A stretch of DNA of 64,000 nt, taken from the NCBI GenBank assembly GCA_030141605.1, contig JAQGDQ010000045.1, positions 436,001-500,000 on the forward strand, read 5' to 3'. Below the pieces are notes generated by a model. That model did no database searches and had not been told where the DNA came from. It saw nothing but the letters and a program-made list of their open reading frames with translations. Position numbers and translations under genes: made by a program. Shown here piece after piece: positions 24,893 through 37,800 of the stretch; the stretch's first letter is position 1, and every line of letters starts with the position of its first letter. Origin of the DNA: Tubiluchus corallicola (Eukaryota > Priapulida > Priapulimorpha > Priapulimorphida > Tubiluchidae).

Positions 24893-27800
24893 ATGTCGTG
24901 CGTTACGAAAATTTGCAAGCTTTGGACGATATTCTTTTGCGTATTCGTGTTATGTGCTCGTGCTCAAGATGGTTTCGACAAAGGCCTAAGTAATTTGCAA
25001 TCAGTCAACACAGAAACTTGTGAGAATGTACTAGACAACAATCCCGACAGAATAGTTCTGGATGAAAACATGGTGTACGGAGTACCAGGAAACCCGTTAG
25101 GAGAGAATGAGCATTATCAAGAATACCTCAGCGCCTCAGCAAAATTGGCGCACAATCGAGCTTTCTTCTATAGTTTCAGTCTCCAACATGCTAACATTAC
25201 AAATGAGGAGCCAGGCTTTTTGTATTACTATTACTCAGCCATGGCTGATCTAGCAACCTATAGTGGCATAGCCACTGGTAGCAGTGCTGTATTTAACCGC
25301 AAATCGTTTTGGCCTAACTGGTATCATCAAGATAATCCATATGCACCCACTTTTAAAACAGACTTCTTCCCATACGTTCGGCGACCCGATCCATTGTACG
25401 AATTTTTTAAAGGATCTGAGATCGGTGTTGGTACTACATCCGGGTACACGGACAGTGATAGATACCGATGGCCTAAGGCGTGGTTCAGCAAGTGGATACC
25501 CAGGTCCATGCCACCGCCAGTTAGATATGATGTTGTGTTAGAAAAACTTTTTAAACCGAAAAAGTTCATCACGGTTTTTGGACCACCGGAAGCGTCACCC
25601 TACAAGTTTTCGGCGCCTTATTTCGAATGTGGAATAGCAAACGATTGGATAATCAGTGCAGAATCGCCAATTATCAACTATGAGAGACCTGGCATAAATT
25701 TTCCACAAACTTCTCCCACGTAAGTTAATAAACGCCTATTGCATTCGTGTAGTTATCGATGTCTAATTAATAGAAATCCCATCCACTTTGATGAAAATGC
25801 TGTGGTCGAAATTAATATCAGATCTACATTGAGGATCCATTTTGCAGTTTCGATACACATTAACATGAAGAAGTAGGCCCTATACAGTTTGCCCGAACGA
25901 AAGGCGTAATAAAATCTAGTGCGAAAACCAAACTGTTTCAGTTGTTTTAAAAGGACGGCAACACTGAAAAGTAATACTATGATATTATTAAACACGAAAC
26001 CTAGCCCCTCTCTCGTAGCACCCTACATAGTTTGGTAAAAGATGAAAAAGGGGGCTAAAAGGTTAAAATGCAATAAGAAAAACGAGTGGAAATTTAAAAT
26101 AGTAAAAAAATGGTAAACAATGTAACTAATTATAACCAACTAGAGTTCTGAATAATACGTTGGACCTGTAACATGACATTGAGAATACTAAATTTGATCA
26201 TATTACGCACTACTGAGAACAAAAACAAAAATTTTGTAGGTCTTAAGGTTTCTGTTACAGTCTTAACTTGCTTATTCTCTTTAATATTTAATGCTCTGGA
26301 TTTCGTATATTCGTCGCGCAATGCCAAAATGCGCTTAAAGTTAAATGCGCTTAACAGTTGAAGGAAGAGTAAAGCGGAGCGAAGAACATTTATGCCTACT
26401 TATTTTATTTCATTTGTTTTTCTGTCCTCCTCTCTCATTCTTTTTATAATTATGATGCGATTCAACGTCCACGCTGCTTTACCTATACTAATGGAGTATC
26501 TATGCCCACGCTGTTTTACCAGTAACAATAATGATGTACTATTATAGATGTTGTATTCACAGTGCATTAGTGAACGTTTGCAAACAAACTCTTTGGGAAC
26601 CTGTCAAAAATTCCGACAATCTTAAACTTACATATACCAGAAAAAAGGCGGGATGAAAGAAATATAAGTATACGCTATTTTAACCAAAGCGAAGATATTT
26701 CACAAGGTGCACGTACAAGAGACTCATAGGAAATAGAAAACATAAAGGGGAAGGCAATGAACTCAAAACAACCTGTAGGGCCTCTTTAGTAAAAGAAACG
26801 TGACAAGGGCAATTTTAAACTAGACGTGAGTAAACTGTATGCATGTATCTTATAGATTAACGCGTTAAAATTCTATATGTACAGAGGTATAATTAAGTTG
26901 GCTTTCCATTATTTTGTTGCGGTCCTATTAATTAACGTCAAAAAACGACAAATGCGCTATGAAATGTCGCAGAAACGCCAGTGGTGTCAAGTATCGCCGA
27001 AACTACAGTCAAAAGTATCAAATAATGTAATTGGTGTCAAAGTTACTGAAAGGTCAGCAGCGTCAAGCAAAAATTGTGAATATTGTCAAGAGCTAGCATT
27101 CTTTAGAAGGGTCTTGATTGTGCGGATGGGGGATGATGATGATTATGATGATGATGATGATGATGAGAATGTTTATCATGGTAATGTTGATGATATTAGC
27201 GATGGTAACGACATCTTTGAAAACTTAAAGAAGACATTAAACAGATAACTTCAAAATAGCTAATGTTAGTTTGTCTGCATATCTATCTACCTGCATGTCT
27301 ACCTATTTCTCTCTCGCTCTCTCTCCCTCTCTCTTCCCTTTCTCGCTCTCTCGCTTCCTCCCTCTCTCTCCGCCTCATTTTTCTCTCTCGCTAACCCTCT
27401 TTCTCTCTCTCTCTTTTCTCTTTCTTAGTTTTTCTATATAGCTAATCCATGAAACAGCCTGTACACTCCAAGTCCTTAAAATTTCATCACCGTATACTAG
27501 TGATTCATGATGTTTGGCCATAAGTTCCAACTAGAGAGACTGAACAAGTGAACTATTTAATACCGTATGTATGTTGTAATTCATTAAAACAAATCCTGTG
27601 TACAAGAACGATCAGAAAAGTGCCGCAATCGATATTTCAGTGATTTTAATCCACACGTTTTTTATTAATATCTTTTACTAACATAACGTTCACATACAGG
27701 TGGTACATCATATAGTCAGGTGACTTTTGGGAAACATTACTCATTGTTATGGCAAAATGGATTTATATAGTTTCCTCCCGGGCTATTTCTTTGCAGTAAA

Positions 27801-28787
27801 AAGGGAGGGGCAGGTATGCACTATTCTTTAGATCATCTCCGTTAAACCTGCTGACTCAATTCATGACTCAGTTGTGTACCTAATTGCATTCGTAGGAACG
27901 TACAAGTGTGATACAAAATAATTTATTTTATACTTGAACTTATTAATTATCTCTATCGTTGTATGGTTATAAAATTACCTGGCTGATTGGATATGCAAGT
28001 GCAACAAAAATTGACATTTATCAACAGTCGTTATTTAACATACCAAAATAAGTTGTAAAAGTTATACGGCATTATGTTAACAGTAAGCCCTAAACGAGTT
28101 TTAAATACTTGTACATCAGCAATGCATAATTTTTCAGTTATCATCCATAATCAGATGCATTTTTCCAGCATGAACAGTAGAAATTCTGGTGAATATTACT
28201 ACAGTTATCAAAACACTACAGTACTTTGAGAGAAAGAAATAATTGCCTAGTATTAGAAAAACTTAAAAACTTATTTTGCTCAGTTTCGAATGAACCGCCA
28301 GTATTAATGTATTAAAAGGAATAGCCGAGTGATTACGGTGTGTTTGACGACCAAAGTTAGGCAACACCGAGCCTGGTCACTAGGTAGGTGCGTGACGACA
28401 GCACGTTGGATCGTAAAACTTTACTGGGTGGTTTCATTCAGTCATACTGCCGCCCAATATTTTTCTCTGAGGAATAGACATCCACTGTCCCATCTTACAT
28501 TTACGGTGAGGTAGGTACACAATGATCTACAATGAGATAGGTGCCGTTCAGTGCTGGATCTCTGGAAAAAAGTCTGATTATATGGCTTGTAAAAAGTCAC
28601 GTCGAAATCTTGATAACTAAAAAACTCGTACGAATCGTATCAATGTTTAATCTAGTTTTTAAATTTATCCGTCTGTTAATTTATGTTCGCGTAATTCATC
28701 TAGTTCAGTTTTTTGGATGTATACACACAGACGGCAATATTTAGTTGAAAAATAAAGTTTCGAGAGAAAGAGAGAGTGAGAGAAGGA

Positions 28788-28839
<52 letters not shown>

Positions 28840-31800
28840 GGAGAGAGAGTTTGTGCATGCGTGAAGGAGAGAGAGTTTGTGCATGCGTGCGTGTGTGAGA
28901 GAGTTAATTTTGCTGAAAGGAGCTGGCATTGTAATATGTTTTTCTAATGTAAGCTAACACTTTGTACAACATACTAAAAATTGTTAGTTATTACCTGATG
29001 GGCTTTTACCTTTACTTACTGTACTTAACGGTCAACGAGCCAAAGGCAGACTTTCTTCCGCGTGTTTAAACTACAGCATATTTAAGTGTCAATACGTGCT
29101 GTTCAAAGAACCTTAGCTTCCTCATTTAACAACAACAATGCTAAATCGCGTTAAAAGAACCGACCCGTGTTCTACCCACCCGTGGTGAACAACAAAATCG
29201 ATTTCATTCTTTTTTAATTTTAAAACAATTTAAGATTTTTTAGCGAAAAACGTTACCAACTAAGTTGGAACAACATTAGTGCGAGATTTGGTAGTTATGT
29301 ATAATTTCTGTGATGCTGAAAAAAATTCTAGGCACAACTATATTGCGCAACATTTTGAGATGACGTAGTCTGATTTTGTTAAAAATGAATGGTACATAGC
29401 TGATGTGCTATATGTAGAAATTTACGCCTGTTTTGGTGTAGTTTTAGTTACCTGTTTTATTTCACTTAACTAATTTTTAATCGGTGAAGAGTAGGTAACG
29501 TGCTCGCTTTTTCATGTAAATGATCGACTAAATAAATCTGTACCTATCGTTAGCTCGAGACCAAATTATTATACACAAAGTGGACAATAGCAGAGGTGCG
29601 AAAAAACTCATATATATATATATATATATATTGACATTGGTCAATGAAATATAGTATAAATGAAGAATATTAAATGAAAAAAGATGCAATTTTAATGTAC
29701 TATAAACTCAATTAATATTCAATATTTTTAGATTACACGAGCAGTCAAAAAATTGATTTTTGCGATCAGTAGATTATACAACATGATTTAATTAATTAGT
29801 TGTTAAAGCACCATAATAGTTATTATACTTTTTAACTGATTTCGCTTACATTTACATTACCTAAATATTTACAATAATAACAATAATTTATCACTTTCAG
29901 TAGCAATTGCTGTTTTATTCTGATTTTTCATATTTCTTTTTGATCCCCAGGAATTGCACAACGAAATTAAAAAACTGCAATACTCCACAACGCAAGAGTT
30001 GTAAAATTTCAGCATTTTTTGGTACTTTCCATTCTGCATTTCTTCCTAAATTGCTAATGGCGATATAGTTACTTTTTCGAATGCAAGATTAGCATAATTA
30101 TCTACAAAAATAGGTCAGTAGCCCTTAACAGTTACTGTTACACTGTCTTATTAAAATTATCATAGTAATAAGCTTCACAGCCATTAATCAATGACAAACA
30201 AAACATGCCAGCGCGATGTGCTGCTTTCACATACAGACTTAGCAAAATTACAATCCAGCTTGAAAGTATAGAAATAATGTAGATTATGATGTACAGTAAC
30301 TATAACGTTTTCGTGCCATACTAGAAATTTATCCCCAGAAGAGGCACTTACAAAATAGGTCCCTTGATAATTATACCGAAAAATTATCATAATTGAACAA
30401 CATAAGGTTGAGCGTTAGAGGTCAAATGAAATAGAGGAACACAAGTTGTTTTGTCAAACTTCAGGCCAATACTGACAGTAATTCTAATGATCTTAGTATA
30501 ATCAGTAAGCATGTTGTCTATTTCTTACATGGGTAAACCATGTAAAGCAGACCACGATAAAGGTGTTAATACCACTGGCCCACTTAAATAACAAATTACA
30601 CGCCAGTCAGTAATTGCAGCAGAATAAATATTCGTTTCAGTCTTGACTGCCCCAAATGTGTTATGTATTTTGTGTTATTCTGGGTAAAAAAACAATCATT
30701 ACGTACAAAAACCAGTTTTAGTAGAAGAAAAATCCATAACAATAATATTAATAATAGTAATAAAACACTGTAATGCGCTTTAATTTAGTAAACAATGAGC
30801 AACTTATTTTATCGAACTGCTTACACGATCTGGTAAGACTCGAGCCATCAGCCCCCAGCGTTATGTTTGTTTTTAAGGTATTGATAAAATTTACATTTTA
30901 TGAAAGAGATGGACGTGCAGGTGTACAAAGCATATTGATACTATCAGGTGGCGGAAAACATGCCCGAAGTTTCGATTACGATATTACAAGAAGAAAATAA
31001 CAGACTCGTTTGAAAATTACCACACTGATGTTGCATACGTCTATGTATAAATCTGATGATTTTGGTGGCAATTCGTCTTTATATAGGAATTCCTATGGTA
31101 TATATAAATAAATGAATATGTATGATTTTTTTATTGCTGTCTATTGTGTGCTTTCTACATCAAAGTTTCAAATGACGAATAACTGACACTGTTCTATCAT
31201 TTAATTTTTAACATACAACAGCTTTTCGGCCATAACTTAAAAATTGTTTGAAGATATAGACTTCGCATTCAAAAGCCAATATCACACTATCGAATTTCAA
31301 CTTTGTGTGGCACTTGCTTCTGTAGTCTAAACACCGGTGCATGTTTCTGTGCCACCCAGATATTAGACACGATACTACTAATAGATACGATTCTCATTTC
31401 GGGAGACAATTACGACCTACCGAGTAAGGCCAGTAAGGCTAAATGGAAGAGTACATAAAATAACATTCTCGGTTATTAATCAATGACACATTATAACATC
31501 CCATTGCTACGTGTTGCTTTCTTACAAGGACTTAGTCAAGCAAAAACAGGCTTTAAACTCAGGAAGGAATGTAGATTTACGTTCTGTACCTCATGCGGAT
31601 GCTCTGATGTAACAGTTTTATAATCATAATTTAGACTTTATAATAATGACCATTATAAAGTGGGCGCTTTACTCAAAACAGGTCTTTTGAAAAAAACAGC
31701 ACGTAAAAGGTCACAAATGACTCACACGAAACCCAGATACGTTACGCAAATTATGTGAACTAAAAGGAACTTTAGTTTAATAAATTACAATAACGTATGA

Positions 31801-34800
31801 TATAAACATTAGACAATTGTGACATAAAAGTATTTACGTTCAATCTTTCAAAATTTTATAAACAGTTAAAAGGTTCTTTCTTTGAGCAACAGTATGTATT
31901 TGGTCACTTCGTTTCATATAAAGCTGTTTTAATAAGCCAAAATAGTTCTTTACATAGCCACGGAAAACTGTATTAATCGGAAATTTTATGTTGAGTTGTA
32001 ACCAATTAATCATTTTCTTCAGGTATATGGGAGCAATTAACGTTGACGTCCCGCTTAATTACTTAGATGTTAATCAGTGCCCCGGAGACACGTCACTAAA
32101 CGCTTTTGCTGGGACAGCGAAGTGCAAAAGTACAACACAGGTAAACTTTATTATAAAAGTTTGAAAGTTAATTAAAACATGCCATTTTAAAACTTAAAGC
32201 AAACGTAGATGCTGATGCTACGATAGTTTCGCGAAACTGTTTAACCGAATTTTATTCTCATGCCCAGTTATGTGTTAATAAAGGCGTTACATATCTAATA
32301 TTATAAATTAACCAAATCTATTACAACACCGGTTATATAAATGTATTAAAAATCGCCAAATAATTTTGAAAGTAGAACTGGCAAAAATTCACTCTGCTGG
32401 ATCTCAGGTTCCTTGTTTCAACGCAACAATCGGTTGACATTTAATCAGTTATTGTTTCAGGTAAAAAGGTAAAGTTGATAAACTAGATTTTTCCATGCAC
32501 ATTCAAGTTTCACCTCTGCATACCCTTAGTAAAACATAACTATGTTAAACCAATTCTTACTGACTGAGATGCAACTGACGCATTAATAACTAGTGAATAT
32601 AAATCTGGCAAGAGTTACCCATTTGGAAAAAGCTTTCGCTGCAGCTTAGCTGCTTCAGATACTTCTGTTGTTATTTTTAGTCAGCTTGTTTTACCAGTTT
32701 CTTGTTAATTAACAACTAAATTATTCATGAACTACAATGATTTTTTGAAGTGCATTCCAATTCCTGGGTTTGGACTAAATCGAGGCGGATACGTCTGCGC
32801 TTGCAAACCAGGATATCAGTACCCACCCGGACAGCAAGGACCCTACTTGGGAAGCACCCTGGAAGATGCACCCAGAGAAGTTTTAGAATCAAAGTTTGAC
32901 TGCATACCAATAGAGAATCAGCTGTCAGATCCTTTTATACGACAAAAACGAAGCATAGAGAAGCTACAAGAAGTAATGGGACAGCTTGATAAGATCTCAT
33001 TGGACAATTGCCACTTGGTACCTTATGAAGACACTGAACTGTCAGAAAGGTACAGACGAGAATGTTATTAGCATAACTTATTTCCTAACATTAAAAACTG
33101 TATTATATAAGTATTAGGTAATCACTGTCTATTACTTCTCTGTTCAAGGTTCTTCACAATCCTGCAAACATTTGCACGAATTACTCCAGCTCTGAAGTTT
33201 CAAGAACATTCTAAGTGCAAGATATCTATGACGCCGAGTCGCCTTGTAATGATGGTGCGCATTTAGCAAACACCGATCAAACGTCAAATATGTTCATTTG
33301 GTTAATACTTCAGTTTGCCTATTTTAGCCGTAATTTGGTCTACGACTTTGCGCCGTTTCGATTTCATTCAAATAAATTGGTTTAAAGAAAAAATACGTAC
33401 GCTAGGATCTTATAGTACCCATCCAAAGATGTCTCCCACTGTTACCCATTAGCATTAAATTTTTTTCTATTCTCCAGATGGATTAAGGTTATTCTTATAA
33501 TTTTTCGTAATTTTTGAGTTAATTAATTGATCATCTGAAAGAGACAAAGTCCATTAAAGATTCCTCTTTCCATCATAATTGCTCTCATATATTCCCACAA
33601 ATTGCCTAAGTTTGAAATTCGGTCTCCCAACATTATAGAGTTTTCTAGTTCAACAATGTTGGAGCAGCTGGTAAATATGCAGTATCGTTGCTCTGGAATA
33701 GTGAATAGTGATGCAGATTTAATTGACATCTTTTTTATGATAATTTGCAATTTAATAAACAAATAAAGTACGTGCTGTGTTGCTTTTTTCTAGCTTTCTG
33801 TACATGGTGGATATGTTATTGCTGCCACAGGCTCGTTTGGCTGTTCGAACTGCAAATTTTTTGAGCAATTACATGCAAAACGCATATGAAGCTGTAACTG
33901 TTGTCGACAGCAATGGTGAGGAGTTGGAGTCCAAAGACCTGACGCAGGAGCAAATGTTTGGAGAAGTTTTAGCAAATGTAGTTTCTGATCCAAAACTGTT
34001 TGGAGCCGCGATATTATTTAAATCGCGACATTTTAAAGGCGGAAGTGGCAGGTGAGATGTCAGGTTTTGTCATAAATTCAAGAGTACTGGCATGGTTTTA
34101 TAGTCTGATCTTGGCACTTGCTTCGGCGATAATTTTATTATCCTTAACTTAATGTTTTTCTAATTCTGGGTAGAAGTGGCTAAAATTATTAAATTTCAGA
34201 TTGATTTCAGAGATATAATGGGAATTTCGTTTTTGGAGATTTTGAAACTCATATAGGATTGCATAGTTTCTCTACACTGAGTAAGGAACACGGTATTAAG
34301 CAAATAATTGTTCTAAACTCTAAATATAATCACGTATGTTTTCTATATAGAATAAAAAACAAATAAAAAGTAATTAATGTATTGATAGTGCATTTTAGTG
34401 ATTTCGTTACTGTCTTTTACTGTCCGTCTGATCAGAAATTTCATTAAAATTTTTGACTCTTGCTAGTACCTTTTTTCTGTCAAAGTGCAGTGGTTTAGAG
34501 AACGATATAAAAACTATTAACTGTTGATTGCTGAACGATTAGCGATCGTACATTGAAAACATCACCCGAATAATACTGGTATGCTACTCCTGTGCCAAAT
34601 TCAGGTTTCATGAACTCGGTGTAATTCTCAATCAGAAAATATCATAAATACAAGAACACAAATTCTTTGTGCCAGAGACTGGAACAACAACAACGTTACT
34701 TAGTACGGATAAATCAAACGGAGAGTTGTTTCTACAAACTTTCTTAGAAGAAAGTAACTGAAGAAAAAATACAAAATGTTGCAATAGAAGACTACTTGGC

Positions 34801-37800
34801 TAAAATATTACTGCGATTAATTTTAAAATTATAAATTCTTTTACAGGTTTGGCCCCTACGCGTACAAAAGAGACAACGAGGGCGAGAGAAATTACTATGC
34901 TGAAGATTTTGCTATTCTAGGAGGATACGAGTTCTATTTTGACTCAACAATAGACACTCCGATTGACTCCTTAGCAACTTTTACATCGCAGGTATTTTTG
35001 TGTGCTAAAATGTAACAAGAATTGTTAATATCAAGAGTATTTTTTGTGCAAGCCTTTCAAAGATTGTGTGACTCAAAAAGCGCATTCCATATAACATGCA
35101 CATAATATTGAAAATTTTTACATTTAAATTTTTTGGATTAATACGTATATATTTACTGTTAAGCCTTATAGACGTAGTTTTTAATGTATTGTAGATAAAT
35201 CAATATTTCTACAGTTTGAACGTGCTAATTTGTGGTCCTAATTCCGTGAAATTACAGCTCCCTCTCTCCTCCCCCTTTCCGGGAATTCCCGGTTGAGAAT
35301 CCTTGTTTTAATCATCTCCTAATTGTGATTGACAACAGCAGTAAATGTATGCAGTAATAAATTCACTATGAAAAATAAGCTGATCAATTCTGCCAGTTGT
35401 ACTACATATCGGTTATAACGCTTTTCTCAGTTTCGCAATTAGCTCTGACAGCCCAAGTCATTGGTAGCCAGTCTGAAATTTTTGCTAGCGGCACTAAGGT
35501 GAATGGCATAGAAAGACTTGACCTGATGAACTGCAGCTTCATAACAGAACTAATGACCGGTTCTCTACAAGATCTTCTATAATATTGCACATGTCTAGGC
35601 TAATGATAATATAATGCATAGGTATTAGCCTGTTACACGTCACATTTTGGCTTATTTCTACATGCCTGAAGAATACTTAAGTGACCTTCCTCATTACAAG
35701 GGTCAGATTCGGGAGACGCTCCTATATTAATTGTGTAAGTCAAATTTAAATGGCTTCCGCACTTCAGAGGATGAAAGTATTTCCAACATATTATCATAAA
35801 GCAGGATTTTTCCAAATTCATTACTCGCTCTGGGCAATAGGTAATATTTCACGTACGTTTATAAAAATAAGTTTATAACATCTATAATTTCTAGCAGTCT
35901 TGAATACTTTTTTGAGCAGAGGATACGTAAAAAGCTTCTTGTCGATTATCAGTTATATGTTATCATTAAAACTACTGTATCTCTTAATTATCAATTGAAC
36001 GGTACAAAATTAAAAATATATGCAGGCGTTCATAAGTAAGATAACCATATAACATGAAGACGTTGTTAGGAAGAGTGATGACGTATACCATAGAAACAAG
36101 ACGGCATGCAGGTTAACTACGTTACTCTTTTTACAGTTACAGTAAATTGCAAATGTATTGTAAAGTGCAATACAAGTAATTAAGCATAAAACATGCGTAC
36201 GCATTTATATAAGGTGAAATAGTGATGTATAGAAAATTCAACCCGTAAAAAGTATATCATATCCAAATTTGATCATTAAATGAGGCCCATGAAAAATTTA
36301 TTTTGACCACAGTGATTTGACGAAGTTTGTATTTCTTGCTAGCTTGATATAAGGTCCCAGAAAGATGCAGGCGGGATTCCTGGAACTATTCGGGTGTACA
36401 CCAACCAGACATACAAAGCTGCCACGGTAGAGCACGGAAAATGGCACAAGCCGTACTTTGACTGCTACCATGGAGTATGGATTCTATCTTATTATGTGCC
36501 TTTCTACCGCAAGTGTAAATCATGTTCAGAAGGAATCGAATTTAGGTAAGTCACTTGTTTAAATACAGAAAATGAATATATTGTGTGGTTTTAATAATTG
36601 TTTCAAAGTCTGTGTGAAGTATAGAGGGTAGACAAAAAGAGAAGAATGAACAAAGCCGCTATCAATTTTAAAGCAGTCACGCCAAAATTTTTTACATTAT
36701 TCAAGATGTTCCAAAAGATACGGCGTACCAAGAAATGCTGCAAGCATATAAGTGTTAACTTACAACATGTCCTATAAGTGTGGTAATACCATTTGTGTGT
36801 TAGAAAAGTATAAGATTATTTTTGTGTCATTATGATGTTATAATGCAGAAGTCCAGTTTTATTTTGGAACATTTTCTTTAGTATGTCAGCATATCAGCAC
36901 AGTTCTTACTGTACTGTTTCTTTTGGAACATCCTGTGAAAAACTGGCTTTATTCAGTACAGGTCTTAGTATTTTATAGCACATGGACAATGTAGATAATT
37001 AATATATATATTGTGATTGTGTTTCAGTGGTGTTGTTGGTTCAGATGTTAGGTTGTCAGCGCTTGACATTAACCAATGCGATAGCGACAAGAACAACCCT
37101 TTTGCTGATTCCCATCACTGCGATCCCATTTCAACCATAGTGAGTGAATTGCAAGATTTTCTTCCAGTTTTTACAAAGCACAGGGTCGAAAAAAGATAAC
37201 ACACTGATATATAGTTACAGCGCTAATATTTTGAACATGTTACTGAGTTTTTCTCGAATTTTAAGTTTTAGGTGCATAGTCAACGCATTTTCTTTTCATT
37301 ACACAACTACTATAGTTCTATAGTTCTAATACTCAAAAGCTCAAAAACTGCATAAGAGTACGTAAGGTACAACCCAAAACGTTATAACCTGAGCAATGCA
37401 GTTTTGGCAGTGTTTTTGTTGAAATCTCTTATGAATGATATTGCGAATGGAAAAAATATTACAATTTTAGTGCGTACCAAAACCAGGACATGGTTTCCGG
37501 CCTGGTGGTTACAGTTGTCAGTGCAAACCTGGATACGAATATCCTTACAATGATGGTAACTCTATGTTTGATGGCGAAAAAGTAGAAGAGCTGTATAGAG
37601 CTATGGAGGAAGGACGATATAATACTTATCAGCTGTTGAAATGCAGAAGGATAGGTGACACTTTAGTACCTACAAGTAAGTTTCTGTTTATCATTAGTAA
37701 TTATTTGCTAAGTATAAATTTGCTAATTGCTTCTTCCTCGCTTTTTTCATTACTATTAATAATTTAGTACCAGTTAGGTTCATAGGAACTGAAAGCGCCC

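Larger units (their letters stand above)
25720..32022 (+). other. 6.3-kb first intron of the GPR158-like gene
   Basis: The donor GT at 25720 and acceptor AG at 32021-32022 join in phase 2. The intron contains microsatellites, a possible SINE and a diverged repeat pair (listed separately). Reading frames at 26877-27248 (Asp-rich from GAT repeats) and 30773-31000 show no protein resemblance and are not called. Confidence 0.75.

Noticed and set aside
26877-27248. 123-codon plus-strand frame with an Asp-rich tract
   Set aside because: The acidic run is a GATGAT simple repeat inside a 6.3-kb intron; no recognisable domain.
30773-31000. 75-codon plus-strand frame
   Set aside because: No domain, inside the large intron, no splice signals of matching phase tied to the gene.
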